A stretch of 64,000 nucleotides of DNA, taken from Paenibacillus polymyxa M1 (GTDB taxonomy: Bacteria; Bacillota; Bacilli; Paenibacillales; Paenibacillaceae). The stretch covers positions 1,805,501-1,869,500 of the forward strand of contig NC_017542.1 of assembly GCF_000237325.1 (NCBI RefSeq). Direction: 5' to 3'. The position numbers were made by a program, and so were the translations under genes. Of the stretch, positions 34,934 to 45,181 are shown one piece after another (positions within the stretch are counted from its first letter, which is position 1; each line of letters opens with the position of its first letter). The notes beneath the pieces were generated by a model that ran no database searches, had not been told where the DNA came from, and worked only from the letters and a program-made list of their open reading frames with translations.

Positions 34934-35431
34934 TTAGTGGCTTTGAGGCAGTCTTTCTTTGGCCTCCAGCCAAATTTGCAGCACACCTTCCATTACAAGC
35001 ATCGTTTTGACCTGGATTGTATACTCCTTGTCACGAACGGTGTATTTTTTTTGGTGCAGCAACATACGTACCAGCTTGCTGTCAGAGTCAATCTCAAACA
35101 TATCTCTGCCGCGCAGCACCTCCAGATCACGACTGACGCGGCGAAGAAGCTCTTTTAGATTAATAGAGTCAATTTTTTCAGCCGAAGCTTCCTCCGCGAT
35201 CAGCTTGATTTCTTTGATGACGGTTTGGCGCTTGCTGTATTTACGTAATGTTTTGTTGTCCTCTTCGGCTTGCTGGAGCTGGAATTGAAGGTCCTGGTTG
35301 TTCACCCACAGCTGATTGAAGCTCGCATGCCAGATGGCATTATAGATCATTCCTCCCGTAATCATACCGAGTACAAAAACGGAGGATAATTGCATAAAAG
35401 GGCGCAGGCGCTCAAAGGGGGGAACTCTCAT
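34934..35431 (-). CDS. ytrI: Sporulation membrane protein YtrI
   Basis: This 165-residue protein has an N-terminal membrane segment (about 15-32), a coiled coil (QDLQFQLQQAEEDNKTLRK) and a soluble C-terminal region. YtrI is a sigma-E-dependent protein needed for efficient sporulation in B. subtilis. It lies directly after ytrH in one operon, as in Bacillus. Confidence 0.9.
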   Translation of the reverse strand: MRVPPFERLRPFMQLSSVFVLGMITGGMIYNAIWHASFNQLWVNNQDLQFQLQQAEEDNKTLRKYSKRQTVIKEIKLIAEEASAEKIDSINLKELLRRVSRDLEVLRGRDMFEIDSDSKLVRMLLHQKKYTVRDKEYTIQVKTMLVMEGVLQIWLEAKERLPQSH

Positions 35432-35443
35432 AGTCGTTTCACC

Positions 35444-35773
35444 TCACGGCCGTCCGTTGCCGCATACCCACTTGACCAGCTCTGCACCCATGTGAGCGCC
35501 TAGAAAGGCGAAAATCAAATACAATATCTGCTTAATGGCAGGTGACAAATTACCATCCAACATATTGCTCTCAATGACCCGGATCGGGTCCATCGTTCCC
35601 CCCACAGCGGCGGCAAGCGCCCATATTTTAATCCTTCCTGCAACCTCCAGCATCGTCTGGGTAGGTGGCTGAAGCGATACTACAGCTCCCATTCCGCCGA
35701 GCATGGCTCCTCCGAGCACGATGCCGAAGGCAATGAAGAAGTCGAGAATCGCTTTGGATATAAAAGTGCTCAT
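35444..35773 (-). CDS. ytrH: YtrH family sporulation protein
   Basis: This 109-residue membrane protein has about three hydrophobic segments and a GGAMLGGMGAVVSL motif. Together with YtrI it is required in the mother cell for sporulation in Bacillus. It is divergent from dnaE. The RBS GGAGG lies just upstream of the ATG at 35773. Confidence 0.9.
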   Translation of the reverse strand: MSTFISKAILDFFIAFGIVLGGAMLGGMGAVVSLQPPTQTMLEVAGRIKIWALAAAVGGTMDPIRVIESNMLDGNLSPAIKQILYLIFAFLGAHMGAELVKWVCGNGRP

Positions 35774-35835
35774 GCCCTTTTCCTCCTTGGGTATATGAAT
35801 CAGGACCGCGCTTGTCCGCCCGGGTCTGTACTTTT

Positions 35836-35866
35836 ATTCTATGGGCGCTACTAACGCGGATATGAT
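35836..35866 (-). promoter_or_regulatory. Candidate sigma-E promoter of ytrH-ytrI
   Basis: On the minus strand, ATCATAT (complement of 35860-35866), 16 bases, then CATAGAAT (complement of 35836-35843). This is close to the sigma-E consensus (-35 with ATA; -10 CATACAAT, seven of eight match), and ytrHI is a sigma-E operon in Bacillus. The site is shared with the dnaE upstream region. Confidence 0.6.
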
Positions 35867-35910
35867 AAAATAGTTTGAAGAAAATCAAGCGGTGAAGGGA
35901 AGAGAAGCGC

Positions 35911-38900
35911 ATGAGTTCATTTGTGCATTTGCATGTTCACAGCGAGTACAGCCTGCTGGACGGCGCGGCTCGTACCGCGGAATTGGTCAAACAGGCATCA
36001 GCTTACGGAATGAAGGCGCTGGCTCTTACAGATCATGGGGTCATGTACGGTGCCATTCCTTTTTATAGAGCATGTGTAGAGAACGGCATTAAGCCGATTA
36101 TCGGGTGTGAGGCTTATATGACGGCAGGATCGCGCAAGGAGCGTGGCAGCCGGAAGGATCAGCCTATATATCATTTAATTTTGCTCGCCAAAAATAAAAC
36201 AGGCTATCAAAATCTAATGAAGCTGTGCTCCATTGGCCATTTGGAGGGTTTTCACTATAAGCCGCGCATTGATATGGATGCTTTGGCTGCCCATCATGAA
36301 GGCATCATATGCCTGAGCGCTTGCTTGGGCGGTGAAGTGCCGCAGCATTTGCTGCATGGCAGAGAAGCCGAAGCACGACGTGCAGCGGAACGATACCGTA
36401 GCATTTTTGGCGATGATTTTTATCTGGAGCTTCAGGATCATGGTCTGTCGGAGCAAAAACGCGTAAATCCTCAATTGATCGCACTGGCAAAGGAACTGGA
36501 TATTCCGCTAGTGGCGACGAATGACGTGCATTACTTAACCGAGCCGGATGCTGATGTCCAGGACGTCCTGATCTGTATCGGGACAGGGAAGACAGTTGAC
36601 GATGAGGAACGCTTGCGGATACCAACACGTCAGTTGTATCTGAAAAGTCAGGAGGAAATGGCTCGTTTATTTCCACATGTAGCAGAAGCCATCGCCAATA
36701 CAGTGCGTATTGCTGAGAAGTGCGAGCTGGAACTGGAATTCGGCCAATCTATTTTGCCTGAATATCGCCCGCTGCCGGAGGACATGACGTCTTCGTCCTA
36801 TTTGCGCAGTCTGTGCGTGCAAGGGCTGGAGCGTCGCTACGGAGGCGATCCTGTGTGGGAGCAGCCGGAGGAGCGGGAAAGACTGGACCAGCGGCTGAAC
36901 TATGAATTGAATACGATTGACAGCATGGGCTTTAGTGATTACTTCCTGATTGTATGGGATTTTATTGCTTTTGCTCATAAGCATAAGATTACAACAGGAC
37001 CGGGGCGGGGGTCCTCCGCAGGTAGTTTGGTTGCCTATGTGCTTAATATCACGAATGTTGATCCAATGAAATACAATCTGCTCTTTGAACGGTTTCTGAA
37101 CCCTGAACGGATCAGTATGCCGGATATAGATATTGATTTTAGCGATGAACGCCGCGATGAGGTTATCGACTATGTAGTACAGAAGTACGGAAATGAGCAT
37201 GTAGCGCAAATTATTACCTTTGGGACATTAGCGGCAAGAGCCGCAGTCCGTGACGTCGGCCGTGTATTGAACGTGCCGTATGGCGAGGTGGACAAGGCGG
37301 CCAAGTTGATCCCGGCGCAGCTCGGTATTAATATCCGACATGCGCTGGAGATTACCCCCGAGCTGAAGGCTCTGTATGAAACGAAGCCCAAGACACGTGA
37401 ACTGCTGGATATGGCGATCAAAGTAGAAGGAATGCCTCGTCATGCTTCGACACATGCTGCAGGTGTTGTCATCTCGCGGACTCCACTGACCGATGCGGTT
37501 CCGCTGCAAGAGGGGAGCGAAGGGGTTCCTTTAACGCAGTACTCGATGGAAAATCTGGAGCGCATTGGTTTGCTAAAAATGGATTTCCTCGGACTACGTA
37601 CGCTCTCCATTATTGAACGTTGCATGCGCTGGATTGCGGAGCAGCATGGAGAAACACCTGACTTTAGCCGTGTTCCCGATGATGACCCGCATACCTATGA
37701 CTTGCTGGGCAAAGGAGATACAGGAGGCGTGTTCCAGCTGGAGTCGGCCGGTGTACGCCGGGTGCTCAAGGATTTGAAACCGAGTGTTTTTGAGGATATC
37801 ATTTCTGTCGTGGCTTTGTATCGTCCGGGTCCGATGGGCTTTATTCCTAACTTTATACAGGCTAAGCACGGACAGATTGAGATTTCTTATCCGCATCCTG
37901 ATCTTGAACCGATCTTAAAGGATACGTACGGTATTATTGTGTACCAGGAACAAATCATGCAGATTGCTTCGCGCATGGCTGGCTTTTCTTTGGGAGAGGC
38001 TGATCTGCTGCGCCGCGCGGTGTCCAAGAAAAAGCGCGAGGTGCTGGATCTAGAGCGGGGCCATTTTGTCGAAGGCAGTATTAAACAGGGCTACACGGAG
38101 GAGGAAGCTGGAAGGGTTTACGATATGATCGTCCGTTTTGCTGACTACGGCTTTCCGCGTGCCCATGCAGCTGCTTATGGTGTGCTAGCATTCCAGACGG
38201 CCTATCTTAAGGCACATTATCCAGTACAATTCATGGCTTCCATGCTGACGGCCGTAATGGGAAGTCATCGAAAAGTGGCTGAATATGTCGTCGAATGTCG
38301 TCGTATGGATATCGCAGTGTTGCCGCCTGATGTGAATGAGAGTGGGGTGCTGTTTACCCCATTACAGCACGGTGATATCCGCTTTGGACTGGCTGCAATT
38401 AAAAATGTCGGCACACAAGCAATGGAAAGCATTCTTGCTGTTCGTAAGGAACGTCCTTTCGACAGTCTGCTCGATTTTTGTCGACGTGTTGATTTAAGGG
38501 TGTGTAATAAGAGAGTGATTGAATCGCTCATTCAGGCAGGAGCATTTGATTCATTGACAGGCCATCGGGCACAGTTGCTTGCCATGCTTGATGAAACGGT
38601 GGACGCAGCTGCCAAATGGCGCAAGGAACGTGACGATTTGCAAATTGATATGTTTGGGTTTGTGGAAATGCCTAATTGGGATATCGAATATCCCAATGTA
38701 CCCCCATTTAGTACCAGCCAGCAATTAGAGCTGGAACGCGAACTGCTGGGACTGTATTTGTCTGGGCATCCGCTAGATGATTTTGAGTCGCTGCTGGAAA
38801 GCAGCCAAGCGGATCGTCTGATGGAGCTGAGCGATGTGCCAGATGAAACGGTTATTGTGACCGCAGGCATGGTGGTGTCACTCAAGACGATTACGACCAA

Positions 38901-39576
38901 GCAGGGAAAGGCTATGGCCTTTATTGAGCTGGAGGATCAGATTGAACGCTGTGAGGTTGTGCTGTTTCCTGAAGTTTGGAAGCGAAGCCAGCAGTGGATT
39001 GAAAAAGGTGCCTTGCTTGCACTTCGCGCCAAGATGCAGCAGCAGGACGAACACTTCAAGCTCCTAGCGGATGAGGCAGTTCCGTTGGCGGAAGACGCGC
39101 TGTCACGGCTTCTTCAGCGCCGGCGTACCGGAGCACGTTCGTCCGCAGCAGCTGGAACATCCGTGCCAGCTGCTGGCAATACGGGCGGGAGAGCGCCACG
39201 TGTGTCGACCTCGCTTTCGGCAGCAGCTCCATCAGCGTCGCCCCAGCAGAAGGAGGCTCGTCCCGTAGCGGCTTCTTCACAACGCAGAGGCGAAGCGGCT
39301 CACAGTGAGCAGGTGCCTTCCCCGCGCGGCTCGGAATCGCCCGCCCGTCAGCGGGTGTTTGTCAAAATCACCCGCCAGGCCGAGGAGGACGCCAGCTTGC
39401 TGGTCAGCCTCAAGGCATTGCTACAGGAGCATCCCGGTGCTGTACCTACCGTACTTTTTTACGAGAGCAACCAGCGTCTGCTGGCGTTGAGTGATGCTTA
39501 CAGCATTAAGCCTTCTCCTCAGCTTTTTGATCGAATGGAATCGATGCTGGGTGAAGGCACCGTGAAAGTCAAATGA
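35911..39576 (+). CDS. dnaE: DNA polymerase III alpha subunit DnaE
   Basis: This 1221-residue type C replicative polymerase has a PHP domain (VHLHVHSEYSLLDG, from residue 3), a palm with the catalytic Asp motif PDIDIDF (near 405), finger and thumb motifs (GPGRGSSAGSLVAY; YRPGPMGFIPNF), tandem HhH, and an OB domain (about 975-1060). A low-complexity Ser/Ala/Arg/Pro-rich linker (about 1069-1145; G+C-rich at 39119-39350) joins a C-terminal domain (about 1150-1221). DnaE extends primers on the lagging strand in low-G+C Firmicutes. The linker is much longer than I expect in Bacillus. The frame is intact. Confidence 0.95.
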   Translation: MSSFVHLHVHSEYSLLDGAARTAELVKQASAYGMKALALTDHGVMYGAIPFYRACVENGIKPIIGCEAYMTAGSRKERGSRKDQPIYHLILLAKNKTGYQNLMKLCSIGHLEGFHYKPRIDMDALAAHHEGIICLSACLGGEVPQHLLHGREAEARRAAERYRSIFGDDFYLELQDHGLSEQKRVNPQLIALAKELDIPLVATNDVHYLTEPDADVQDVLICIGTGKTVDDEERLRIPTRQLYLKSQEEMARLFPHVAEAIANTVRIAEKCELELEFGQSILPEYRPLPEDMTSSSYLRSLCVQGLERRYGGDPVWEQPEERERLDQRLNYELNTIDSMGFSDYFLIVWDFIAFAHKHKITTGPGRGSSAGSLVAYVLNITNVDPMKYNLLFERFLNPERISMPDIDIDFSDERRDEVIDYVVQKYGNEHVAQIITFGTLAARAAVRDVGRVLNVPYGEVDKAAKLIPAQLGINIRHALEITPELKALYETKPKTRELLDMAIKVEGMPRHASTHAAGVVISRTPLTDAVPLQEGSEGVPLTQYSMENLERIGLLKMDFLGLRTLSIIERCMRWIAEQHGETPDFSRVPDDDPHTYDLLGKGDTGGVFQLESAGVRRVLKDLKPSVFEDIISVVALYRPGPMGFIPNFIQAKHGQIEISYPHPDLEPILKDTYGIIVYQEQIMQIASRMAGFSLGEADLLRRAVSKKKREVLDLERGHFVEGSIKQGYTEEEAGRVYDMIVRFADYGFPRAHAAAYGVLAFQTAYLKAHYPVQFMASMLTAVMGSHRKVAEYVVECRRMDIAVLPPDVNESGVLFTPLQHGDIRFGLAAIKNVGTQAMESILAVRKERPFDSLLDFCRRVDLRVCNKRVIESLIQAGAFDSLTGHRAQLLAMLDETVDAAAKWRKERDDLQIDMFGFVEMPNWDIEYPNVPPFSTSQQLELERELLGLYLSGHPLDDFESLLESSQADRLMELSDVPDETVIVTAGMVVSLKTITTKQGKAMAFIELEDQIERCEVVLFPEVWKRSQQWIEKGALLALRAKMQQQDEHFKLLADEAVPLAEDALSRLLQRRRTGARSSAAAGTSVPAAGNTGGRAPRVSTSLSAAAPSASPQQKEARPVAASSQRRGEAAHSEQVPSPRGSESPARQRVFVKITRQAEEDASLLVSLKALLQEHPGAVPTVLFYESNQRLLALSDAYSIKPSPQLFDRMESMLGEGTVKVK

Positions 39577-39743
39577 CAGGCACACAGCAACTCGTCTTTA
39601 TTGTAACGGTTTAATGAACATTTTCCTTCCCTTTCGCATACACTTGGAAAACTGGCGGAACAGGAGGTTCAACACGTATCCTGCACCATAAAGTCCCGCA
39701 CGGTGGAAGAATAGAACTGCATGGTGAAAGCGGGAGGGAAATT

Positions 39744-40241
39744 ATGTCCTATGAATATGCAGAAACCTTGTTAAATCGCAGAGGCATTCAGATCGAGTCC
39801 ATTGCGGACATTGTTTTTCAGCTTCAGCTAAAATATTATCCTCATTTGACTATGGAAGAATGTGTAGAAAGTGTCAAAGCGGTTTTGCAAAAGCGAGAGG
39901 TACAATATACACTGCTGACAGGCATTGCGCTTGATGAGCTGGCCGAAAAAAAACTTCTTCCCCAGCCACTTCAAGCCATTATGGAGGCAGACGAACCGCT
40001 GTATGGAGTGGACGAGACAATGGCTCTTGGCATTACGAGCGTGTACGGCATGATCGGCTTAACTAGTTTTGGCTATCTGGATAAAGAAAAGATTGGAATT
40101 ATCGAAAAGCTGAACCAAAAAGGCAGTGGTATTCATGTGTTTTTAGATGATCTTGTCGCCGGATTGGCTGCCGCCGCTTCTTCGCGTATTGCCCATCGGA
40201 GCCTTCATGCCAAGCATTATCCTGCATCATTGGATGTTTAA
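39744..40241 (+). CDS. yutG: Phosphatidylglycerophosphatase A family protein (YutG-like)
   Basis: This 165-residue protein has the PgpA/YutG pattern: LNRRGIQIESIADIVF, a long amphipathic region and DETMALGITSVYGMIGLTSFGYLDK. PgpA dephosphorylates phosphatidylglycerol phosphate; YutG-type proteins are assigned by similarity. No transmembrane segment is obvious, unlike E. coli PgpA. GCGGGAGGG precedes ATG 39744. Confidence 0.85.
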   Translation: MSYEYAETLLNRRGIQIESIADIVFQLQLKYYPHLTMEECVESVKAVLQKREVQYTLLTGIALDELAEKKLLPQPLQAIMEADEPLYGVDETMALGITSVYGMIGLTSFGYLDKEKIGIIEKLNQKGSGIHVFLDDLVAGLAAAASSRIAHRSLHAKHYPASLDV

Positions 40242-40274
40242 TTGGCCTGAATAAACAGAATTAATGATTTTCTA

Positions 40275-40314
40275 GGCCCTCCGACGGAACTTGAATGATC
40301 AGGAGGGCTTTTGT
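40275..40314 (+). terminator. Rho-independent terminator
   Basis: GCCCTCC (40276-40282) pairs with GGAGGGC (40302-40308), followed by TTTTGTT. Confidence 0.72.
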
Positions 40315-40394
40315 TGCGGGAAAAAAGTAAGGTATGTTATCATGAGTCTATTATATGGGCTCAAAACTTGAGGCTTAGGGGGTAGAAACAAGGC

Positions 40395-40583
40395 ATGTGG
40401 ACGGTGATATATATTGCACCGACGGCCAGACTGGCTGACATGATTAAGCTCAAACTGTCTGAAGAAGGTTTTATGGTGCAGACCCGGGCCATCAGTGCAT
40501 CCAAGCAACAGTTTGAGATACTTGTGCCTTCGGGTGAAGTCGAAGAAATACAGGAAGTGCTGAATTCGATTTTGCGCCCTTGA
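40395..40583 (+). CDS. Small conserved protein of unknown function
   Basis: This 62-residue protein, MWTVIYIAPTARLADMIK..., alternates strands and helices like the small DUF2007-type signal proteins. The C-terminus FEILVPSGEVEEIQEVLNSIL looks well conserved. An upstream GGGGG run (about 40379-40381) is about 13 bases from the ATG, which is a little far. No function can be given. Confidence 0.6.
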   Translation: MWTVIYIAPTARLADMIKLKLSEEGFMVQTRAISASKQQFEILVPSGEVEEIQEVLNSILRP

Positions 40584-40764
40584 GTCCGGAACGGCGGAAG
40601 TGATACAGCAGCATGAATGGAACAAAGGATGCACGATCGGCGGTAATGTTGTATTAACTGGCGTTGACGTGTGTATGAACATAATGCTTAAGAGGTGCCG
40701 CATCGACGGCAGAGGACCTTGTATCGGTTACGGCTGACAAATAAACGGCTGGAGAGGTGTAGTT

Positions 40765-41658
40765 GTGTTTAAAGATTTATTCCAAAAGAAGCGTAAATAC
40801 GCGACCATCCCTTCGGAACGGGCGCTGAGCGGCGATCAAGCGGACATGCCGGATCGTCCCAAACGGGAAATTCCCGAAGGTCTTATGACCAAATGTGGTA
40901 AGTGCGGAAGTATTCAATACAGCAAAGAGTTGGAGAAAAATTTGAAAGTGTGTCCGGTGTGCGGATACCATATGCGTTTGAATGCGATGGATCGCATTCG
41001 TATGGTGCTCGACGAAGACACGTTTACGGAATATGATGCCGATATGATTTCGGTTGATCCGCTGGACTTTCCGGGATATGCAAGTAAGTTGGAGCAACAG
41101 ACCCTGAAAGCTGGCCTGCGCGAGGCTGTCGTTACGGGCGACGGCCTTATTCATGGGCTTCCTGTTGTCGTAGCGGTGATGAGCTTTGACTTTTTTACAG
41201 GCAGTATGGGCTCAGTCGTAGGAGAGAAAATTACGCGCGCCATTGAGCAGGCGATAGACAAGCGCTTGCCGCTTATCATCTTCTCCACATCCGGTGGGGC
41301 ACGTATGCAGGAAAGTATTCTGAGTCTGATGCAGATGGCCAAAACAAGCGCTGCTCTCGCTCGTCTGGACGAGCAGGGATTGCTTTATATTTCTGTGATC
41401 ACTGATCCGACTACAGGTGGAGTCTCCGCCAGCTTTGCTATGCTCGGAGATATTATTATTGCAGAGCCAGGTGCTGTGTTCGGTTTTGCAGGTCGTATTG
41501 TAATTGAGCAAACGATCAGACAGAAGCTGCCCGATGATTTCCAAACTTCCGAATTTAATTTGCAGCACGGACAATTGGATATGGTTGTACATCGCAAGGA
41601 ACTGCGTGATACCCTTGGGCAATTGCTTGATCTGCACAGTGTGAAAGGGGAGGAATAA
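40765..41658 (+). CDS. accD: Acetyl-CoA carboxylase carboxyltransferase subunit beta
   Basis: This 297-residue protein has an N-terminal zinc ribbon (CGKC...CPVC, about 44-68) and a crotonase-like carboxyltransferase domain (motifs [39 protein letters not shown]). With AccA it transfers the carboxyl group from biotin to acetyl-CoA in fatty-acid synthesis. GAGAGGTG precedes the GTG start at 40765. accA begins right after its stop. Confidence 0.95.
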   Translation: MFKDLFQKKRKYATIPSERALSGDQADMPDRPKREIPEGLMTKCGKCGSIQYSKELEKNLKVCPVCGYHMRLNAMDRIRMVLDEDTFTEYDADMISVDPLDFPGYASKLEQQTLKAGLREAVVTGDGLIHGLPVVVAVMSFDFFTGSMGSVVGEKITRAIEQAIDKRLPLIIFSTSGGARMQESILSLMQMAKTSAALARLDEQGLLYISVITDPTTGGVSASFAMLGDIIIAEPGAVFGFAGRIVIEQTIRQKLPDDFQTSEFNLQHGQLDMVVHRKELRDTLGQLLDLHSVKGEE

Positions 41659-42642
41659 ATGGCTGGCGAATTGCCTTATGAAAAGCCCCTGGTCGAGATG
41701 CGACAGAAGATCGAAGAACTTAAGCAATTCGGACAGGATAAACAAATTGATTTTACAGATGAAATTAACCGCCTGGAAGAACGTTATCTCCAGATGGAAG
41801 AAGAAATATATTCTAACATTACAGCATCGCAAAAAATGCATTTGGCCCGCCATCATCAAAGGCCAACGTCCCTTGATTTGATCGAGCAGGTGTTTACGGA
41901 CTTTATTGAATTGCATGGCGACCGCTTGTTCGGAGACGATCTGGCGGTTGTGGGCGGGATTGCCAAGCTAAATGGTATTCCGGTGACCGTCATTGGCCAG
42001 CAACGTGGTAAGGATACGAAAGATAACATTGCACGCTTTTTTGGTAGTGCCCATCCGGAAGGATTCCGTAAAGGCTTGCGGCTGATGCAGCAGGCTGACA
42101 AATTTAAGCGTCCTATTATTACATTTATTGATACGAAGGGCGCTTATCCGGGTAATACAGCAGAGGAGAGAGGTCAATCGGAAGCGATTGCCCGCAATTT
42201 GCGGGAGATGGCAAAGCTTTCGGTGCCTGTTATTTGTGTGGTCATCGGCGAGGGTGGAAGCGGCGGTGCGCTTGCGTTTGCAGTGGGTAACCGTGTGCTG
42301 ATGCTGGAACATGCTATTTATTCGGCCATTTCTCCAAATGGCGCAGCCTCGATTCTATGGAAAGATGCTTCTAAGGCAGATCAGGCAGCTGAAGCGATGA
42401 AGATTACCGCTAATGACCTCCTGCGCATGGAGATTATCGAGGATATTGTGCCAGAGCCGAAAGGGGGCGCACATCGTAACTATGAAGTGACTGCTGCTGC
42501 AATCAAGGAGTTATTAGAACGCCATTTGGCAGATCTTACGAATATGAGCTGCGATGAATTGAGAGAAGACAGGTATCAAAAATTCCGGAAAATAGGTCAA
42601 TATACTTTCTTAAAACCTTCGGAATCTGAACCTATGTTGTAA
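41659..42642 (+). CDS. accA: Acetyl-CoA carboxylase carboxyltransferase subunit alpha
   Basis: This 327-residue protein has the AccA signature motifs [60 protein letters not shown] and [16 protein letters not shown]. It partners AccD. It starts at ATG 41659, immediately after the accD stop, so the two are coupled. Confidence 0.96.
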   Translation: MAGELPYEKPLVEMRQKIEELKQFGQDKQIDFTDEINRLEERYLQMEEEIYSNITASQKMHLARHHQRPTSLDLIEQVFTDFIELHGDRLFGDDLAVVGGIAKLNGIPVTVIGQQRGKDTKDNIARFFGSAHPEGFRKGLRLMQQADKFKRPIITFIDTKGAYPGNTAEERGQSEAIARNLREMAKLSVPVICVVIGEGGSGGALAFAVGNRVLMLEHAIYSAISPNGAASILWKDASKADQAAEAMKITANDLLRMEIIEDIVPEPKGGAHRNYEVTAAAIKELLERHLADLTNMSCDELREDRYQKFRKIGQYTFLKPSESEPML

Positions 42643-42677
42643 TACGCTGGAAACGGGTAACAATAAATATGACGAAC

Positions 42678-42695
42678 TTCCTATACAAATAGGAA
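42678..42695. repeat. Perfect palindrome upstream of pyk
   Basis: TTCCTAT (42678-42684), ACAA, ATAGGAA (42689-42695) is a perfect inverted repeat about 70 bases before the pyk start. It could be an operator or a short RNA hairpin; it has no T-run terminator tail. Confidence 0.45.
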
Positions 42696-42767
42696 AAAGT
42701 GTAGTAGATTTAATTGTTGGAAAAAGATATAAAGAGTAGCACCTTTGAAAACGGAGGAAAAACCCAA

Positions 42768-44198
42768 ATGCGCAAAACTAAGATTGTATGTACCATCGGT
42801 CCTTCCAGTGAATCATTGGAAAATGTGAAGAAACTGATTATGGCTGGTATGAACGTAGCCCGCCTGAATTTCTCTCACGGTGATTTCGAGGAGCATGGCA
42901 ACCGGATTAAAAACATCCGTCAAGCTTGTAAGGAGCTTAACAAAAATGTTGCTATTTTGCTCGATACGAAGGGGCCGGAAATCCGGACAGGAAAGCTCGA
43001 AGTTGAACCTATTGAGCTTGTTCAGGACGAGTTCATTACGCTGACAACGGAAGAAATTCTCGGTACGCAAGATCGTATCTCCATTACGTACAAGGATCTT
43101 CCCTCGGACGTGGAGCCCGGCTCCACCATTCTGATCGACGATGGTCTGATCGGACTCACCGTTATTGAAGTATCAGGCACTGAAATCAAATGCCGCATTG
43201 TCAATGGCGGAACGATCAAAAGCAAGAAGGGCGTTAACGTTCCAGGCGTTGCTATCTCATTGCCTGGTATTACGGAGAAAGATGCTAATGATATCATTTT
43301 TGGTATTGAGCAGGACATTGATTTCATCGCAGCTTCTTTTGTTCGTAAAGCAAGTGATGTACTGGAAATCCGTGAATTGCTGGCGAAGCACAACGCAAGC
43401 CACATTCAAATCATTTCCAAAATTGAAAACCAGCAAGGTGTTGACAACCTGGATGAAATTTTGGAAGCTTCGGATGGTCTGATGGTTGCTCGTGGTGACC
43501 TCGGTGTGGAAATTCCTGCTGAAGAAGTGCCTCTGGCCCAAAAATTGATGATTAACAAATGTAATGTAGCTGGCAAGCCTGTTATTACAGCAACACAAAT
43601 GCTGGATTCCATGCAACGTAACCCGCGTCCGACTCGTGCGGAAGCAAGTGACGTAGCCAATGCTATTTTTGACGGAACAGATGCAATTATGCTGTCCGGC
43701 GAAACCGCTGCTGGGAAATATCCGGTAGAATCCGTATTGACAATGTCACGTATTGCCGAAAAAGCTGAGTCTTCTCTGAACTACCGCGATTTGTTCAAAA
43801 AACAAAGAACGGCGCAAGAAATTAGTATTACAGAAGCAATCAGCCAATCCGTTTCTATTTCTGCTCTTGACCTGCATGCCAAAGCAATCCTGACGTCCAC
43901 ACAAAGCGGAACAACGGCGCGTATGATCTCTAAATACCGTCCAGAAGCTCCGATTATCGCTGTGACAACACAGGAAAGAACAGTTCGCCGTTTGGCTCTG
44001 ATCTGGGGCGTACATGCAGTACAAGGCAGACCAATCGTCGACACAACAGATAGTCTGTTTGACAATGCGCTGGAAGGTGGTCGCAAATCTGGCCTCGTTA
44101 AAGAGGGCGATTTGGTTGTGATTACAGCGGGCGTACCTCTTGGTGATTCCGGTTCCACGAACCTGATCAAAATTAGCTGCGTTCCAGCACAAGCGTAA
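42768..44198 (+). CDS. pyk: Pyruvate kinase, short form
   Basis: This 476-residue enzyme has the usual pyruvate kinase domains: [16 protein letters not shown], the catalytic lysine region [11 protein letters not shown] and [12 protein letters not shown]...[19 protein letters not shown]. It makes ATP and pyruvate from phosphoenolpyruvate. It lacks the extra C-terminal PEP-utiliser-like domain of Bacillus and Geobacillus enzymes (about 585 residues), and so is the E. coli length. ACGGAGG fits ATG 42768; a longer frame to 42714 is not needed. Confidence 0.95.
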   Translation: MRKTKIVCTIGPSSESLENVKKLIMAGMNVARLNFSHGDFEEHGNRIKNIRQACKELNKNVAILLDTKGPEIRTGKLEVEPIELVQDEFITLTTEEILGTQDRISITYKDLPSDVEPGSTILIDDGLIGLTVIEVSGTEIKCRIVNGGTIKSKKGVNVPGVAISLPGITEKDANDIIFGIEQDIDFIAASFVRKASDVLEIRELLAKHNASHIQIISKIENQQGVDNLDEILEASDGLMVARGDLGVEIPAEEVPLAQKLMINKCNVAGKPVITATQMLDSMQRNPRPTRAEASDVANAIFDGTDAIMLSGETAAGKYPVESVLTMSRIAEKAESSLNYRDLFKKQRTAQEISITEAISQSVSISALDLHAKAILTSTQSGTTARMISKYRPEAPIIAVTTQERTVRRLALIWGVHAVQGRPIVDTTDSLFDNALEGGRKSGLVKEGDLVVITAGVPLGDSGSTNLIKISCVPAQA

Positions 44199-44251
44199 TT
44201 GTAGTCTCCACGAAGTAATACTGGGACGGAATCTACTCGTTACAGTAAGCA

Positions 44252-44293
44252 AAAGAGCATTCAGGTCAATAAGACCTGAATGCTCTTTTTTTG
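44252..44293 (+). terminator. Terminator after pyk
   Basis: AGAGCATTCAGGT (44254-44266) pairs with ACCTGAATGCTCT (44274-44286), then a long T run. Confidence 0.9.
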
Positions 44294-45181
44294 TTAGCTA
44301 GTTCTTATTCCTTCTCGTCGTATAAAATCAAGGAATGCCTGTTGCATCATGTTCTTATGTGTATCTTGTTGATACACGATGTTTATTTGATAATGGCTCT
44401 TTGTGCTGTCAGTTTCGGGATAAGGAAGCCATTCCACCGAGGGGATAGTATGATCCTCGCTACGAACTCCGCAGGCAGGAAAGAAGGCAAGCGCTTCTCC
44501 GCCACTAACCACTTGCTTTACTGCTTCCCAAGAGTTGATTTCCAGATGGGATTTAACTAGCGAGGAATAGGAATCTACAACGGATGCCCCGCTATATTTT
44601 ACCCATATGTGTTTATCCAGCGTATCGGCCCCATTGATGTCCAGTGATTTGGATGTCTCTGCCGATGCAGAGCGGATAATTCCCACCTGATCTGAAGCCA
44701 CTGGTTCTGCCACAGCATTCTCCAGAAGATATTCTCCATCGTCGAGAAAAGCAAAATCAACTTCTCCGTCTTTCAGTAGCTGCTTGATTACATCCGGAGA
44801 TTGAATTTCTAACTGAATACGACATTCTGGATATTGCTGAGCAAAATCAGCCATGATAGTCGGGAGAAGATACATGCCCGAAATCGACTCTGCACCTAGA
44901 CGTAGTTGGCCCTGTGATTGTTCTGTCATTTCATCTACAGCTTGTCTGGCTTCTTGCTCGAGAGAGAGAATCTGCTTTGCGTAAGGCAACATTTTTTTAC
45001 CAGCCTCAGTTAGCATAATTCTGCCTTGTTGGAGAGAGAATAGGGTCGCACCCATTTCCTTTTCCAGACTTTTCATATGAAAGCTGACGGTGGGCTGTTT
45101 GATTTGCAAAGTTTCTGCCACCTCCGTCGCTTTATGGAATTTGTCGATCAGCACTAAGATGCGCAATTTTAAAATATTCAT
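44294..45181 (-). CDS. LysR-family transcription regulator
   Basis: This protein of about 295 residues has a LysR HTH (about 1-60: KATEVAETLQIKQPTVSFHMKSLEKEMG) and a two-lobed effector domain (about 85-290). It is divergent from pstS, but pst is also Pho-controlled, so its target is uncertain. ATG 45181 is used; a TTG at 45193 is too near the AAGGAG. Confidence 0.88.
   Translation of the reverse strand: MNILKLRILVLIDKFHKATEVAETLQIKQPTVSFHMKSLEKEMGATLFSLQQGRIMLTEAGKKMLPYAKQILSLEQEARQAVDEMTEQSQGQLRLGAESISGMYLLPTIMADFAQQYPECRIQLEIQSPDVIKQLLKDGEVDFAFLDDGEYLLENAVAEPVASDQVGIIRSASAETSKSLDINGADTLDKHIWVKYSGASVVDSYSSLVKSHLEINSWEAVKQVVSGGEALAFFPACGVRSEDHTIPSVEWLPYPETDSTKSHYQINIVYQQDTHKNMMQQAFLDFIRREGIRTS

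Noticed and set aside
36667..37209. 180-codon minus-strand frame opposite dnaE
   Set aside because: Shadow of an essential gene with intact motifs.
40600..40764. FapR operator in front of accD
   Set aside because: No match to the TTAGTACCTAGTCTTAA-type site was seen.
41212..41916. 234-codon minus-strand frame opposite accD/accA
   Set aside because: It is a shadow of two certain genes.
42768..44198. Truncated pyruvate kinase
   Set aside because: The shorter length equals that of many complete enzymes; the end is natural with a terminator behind.
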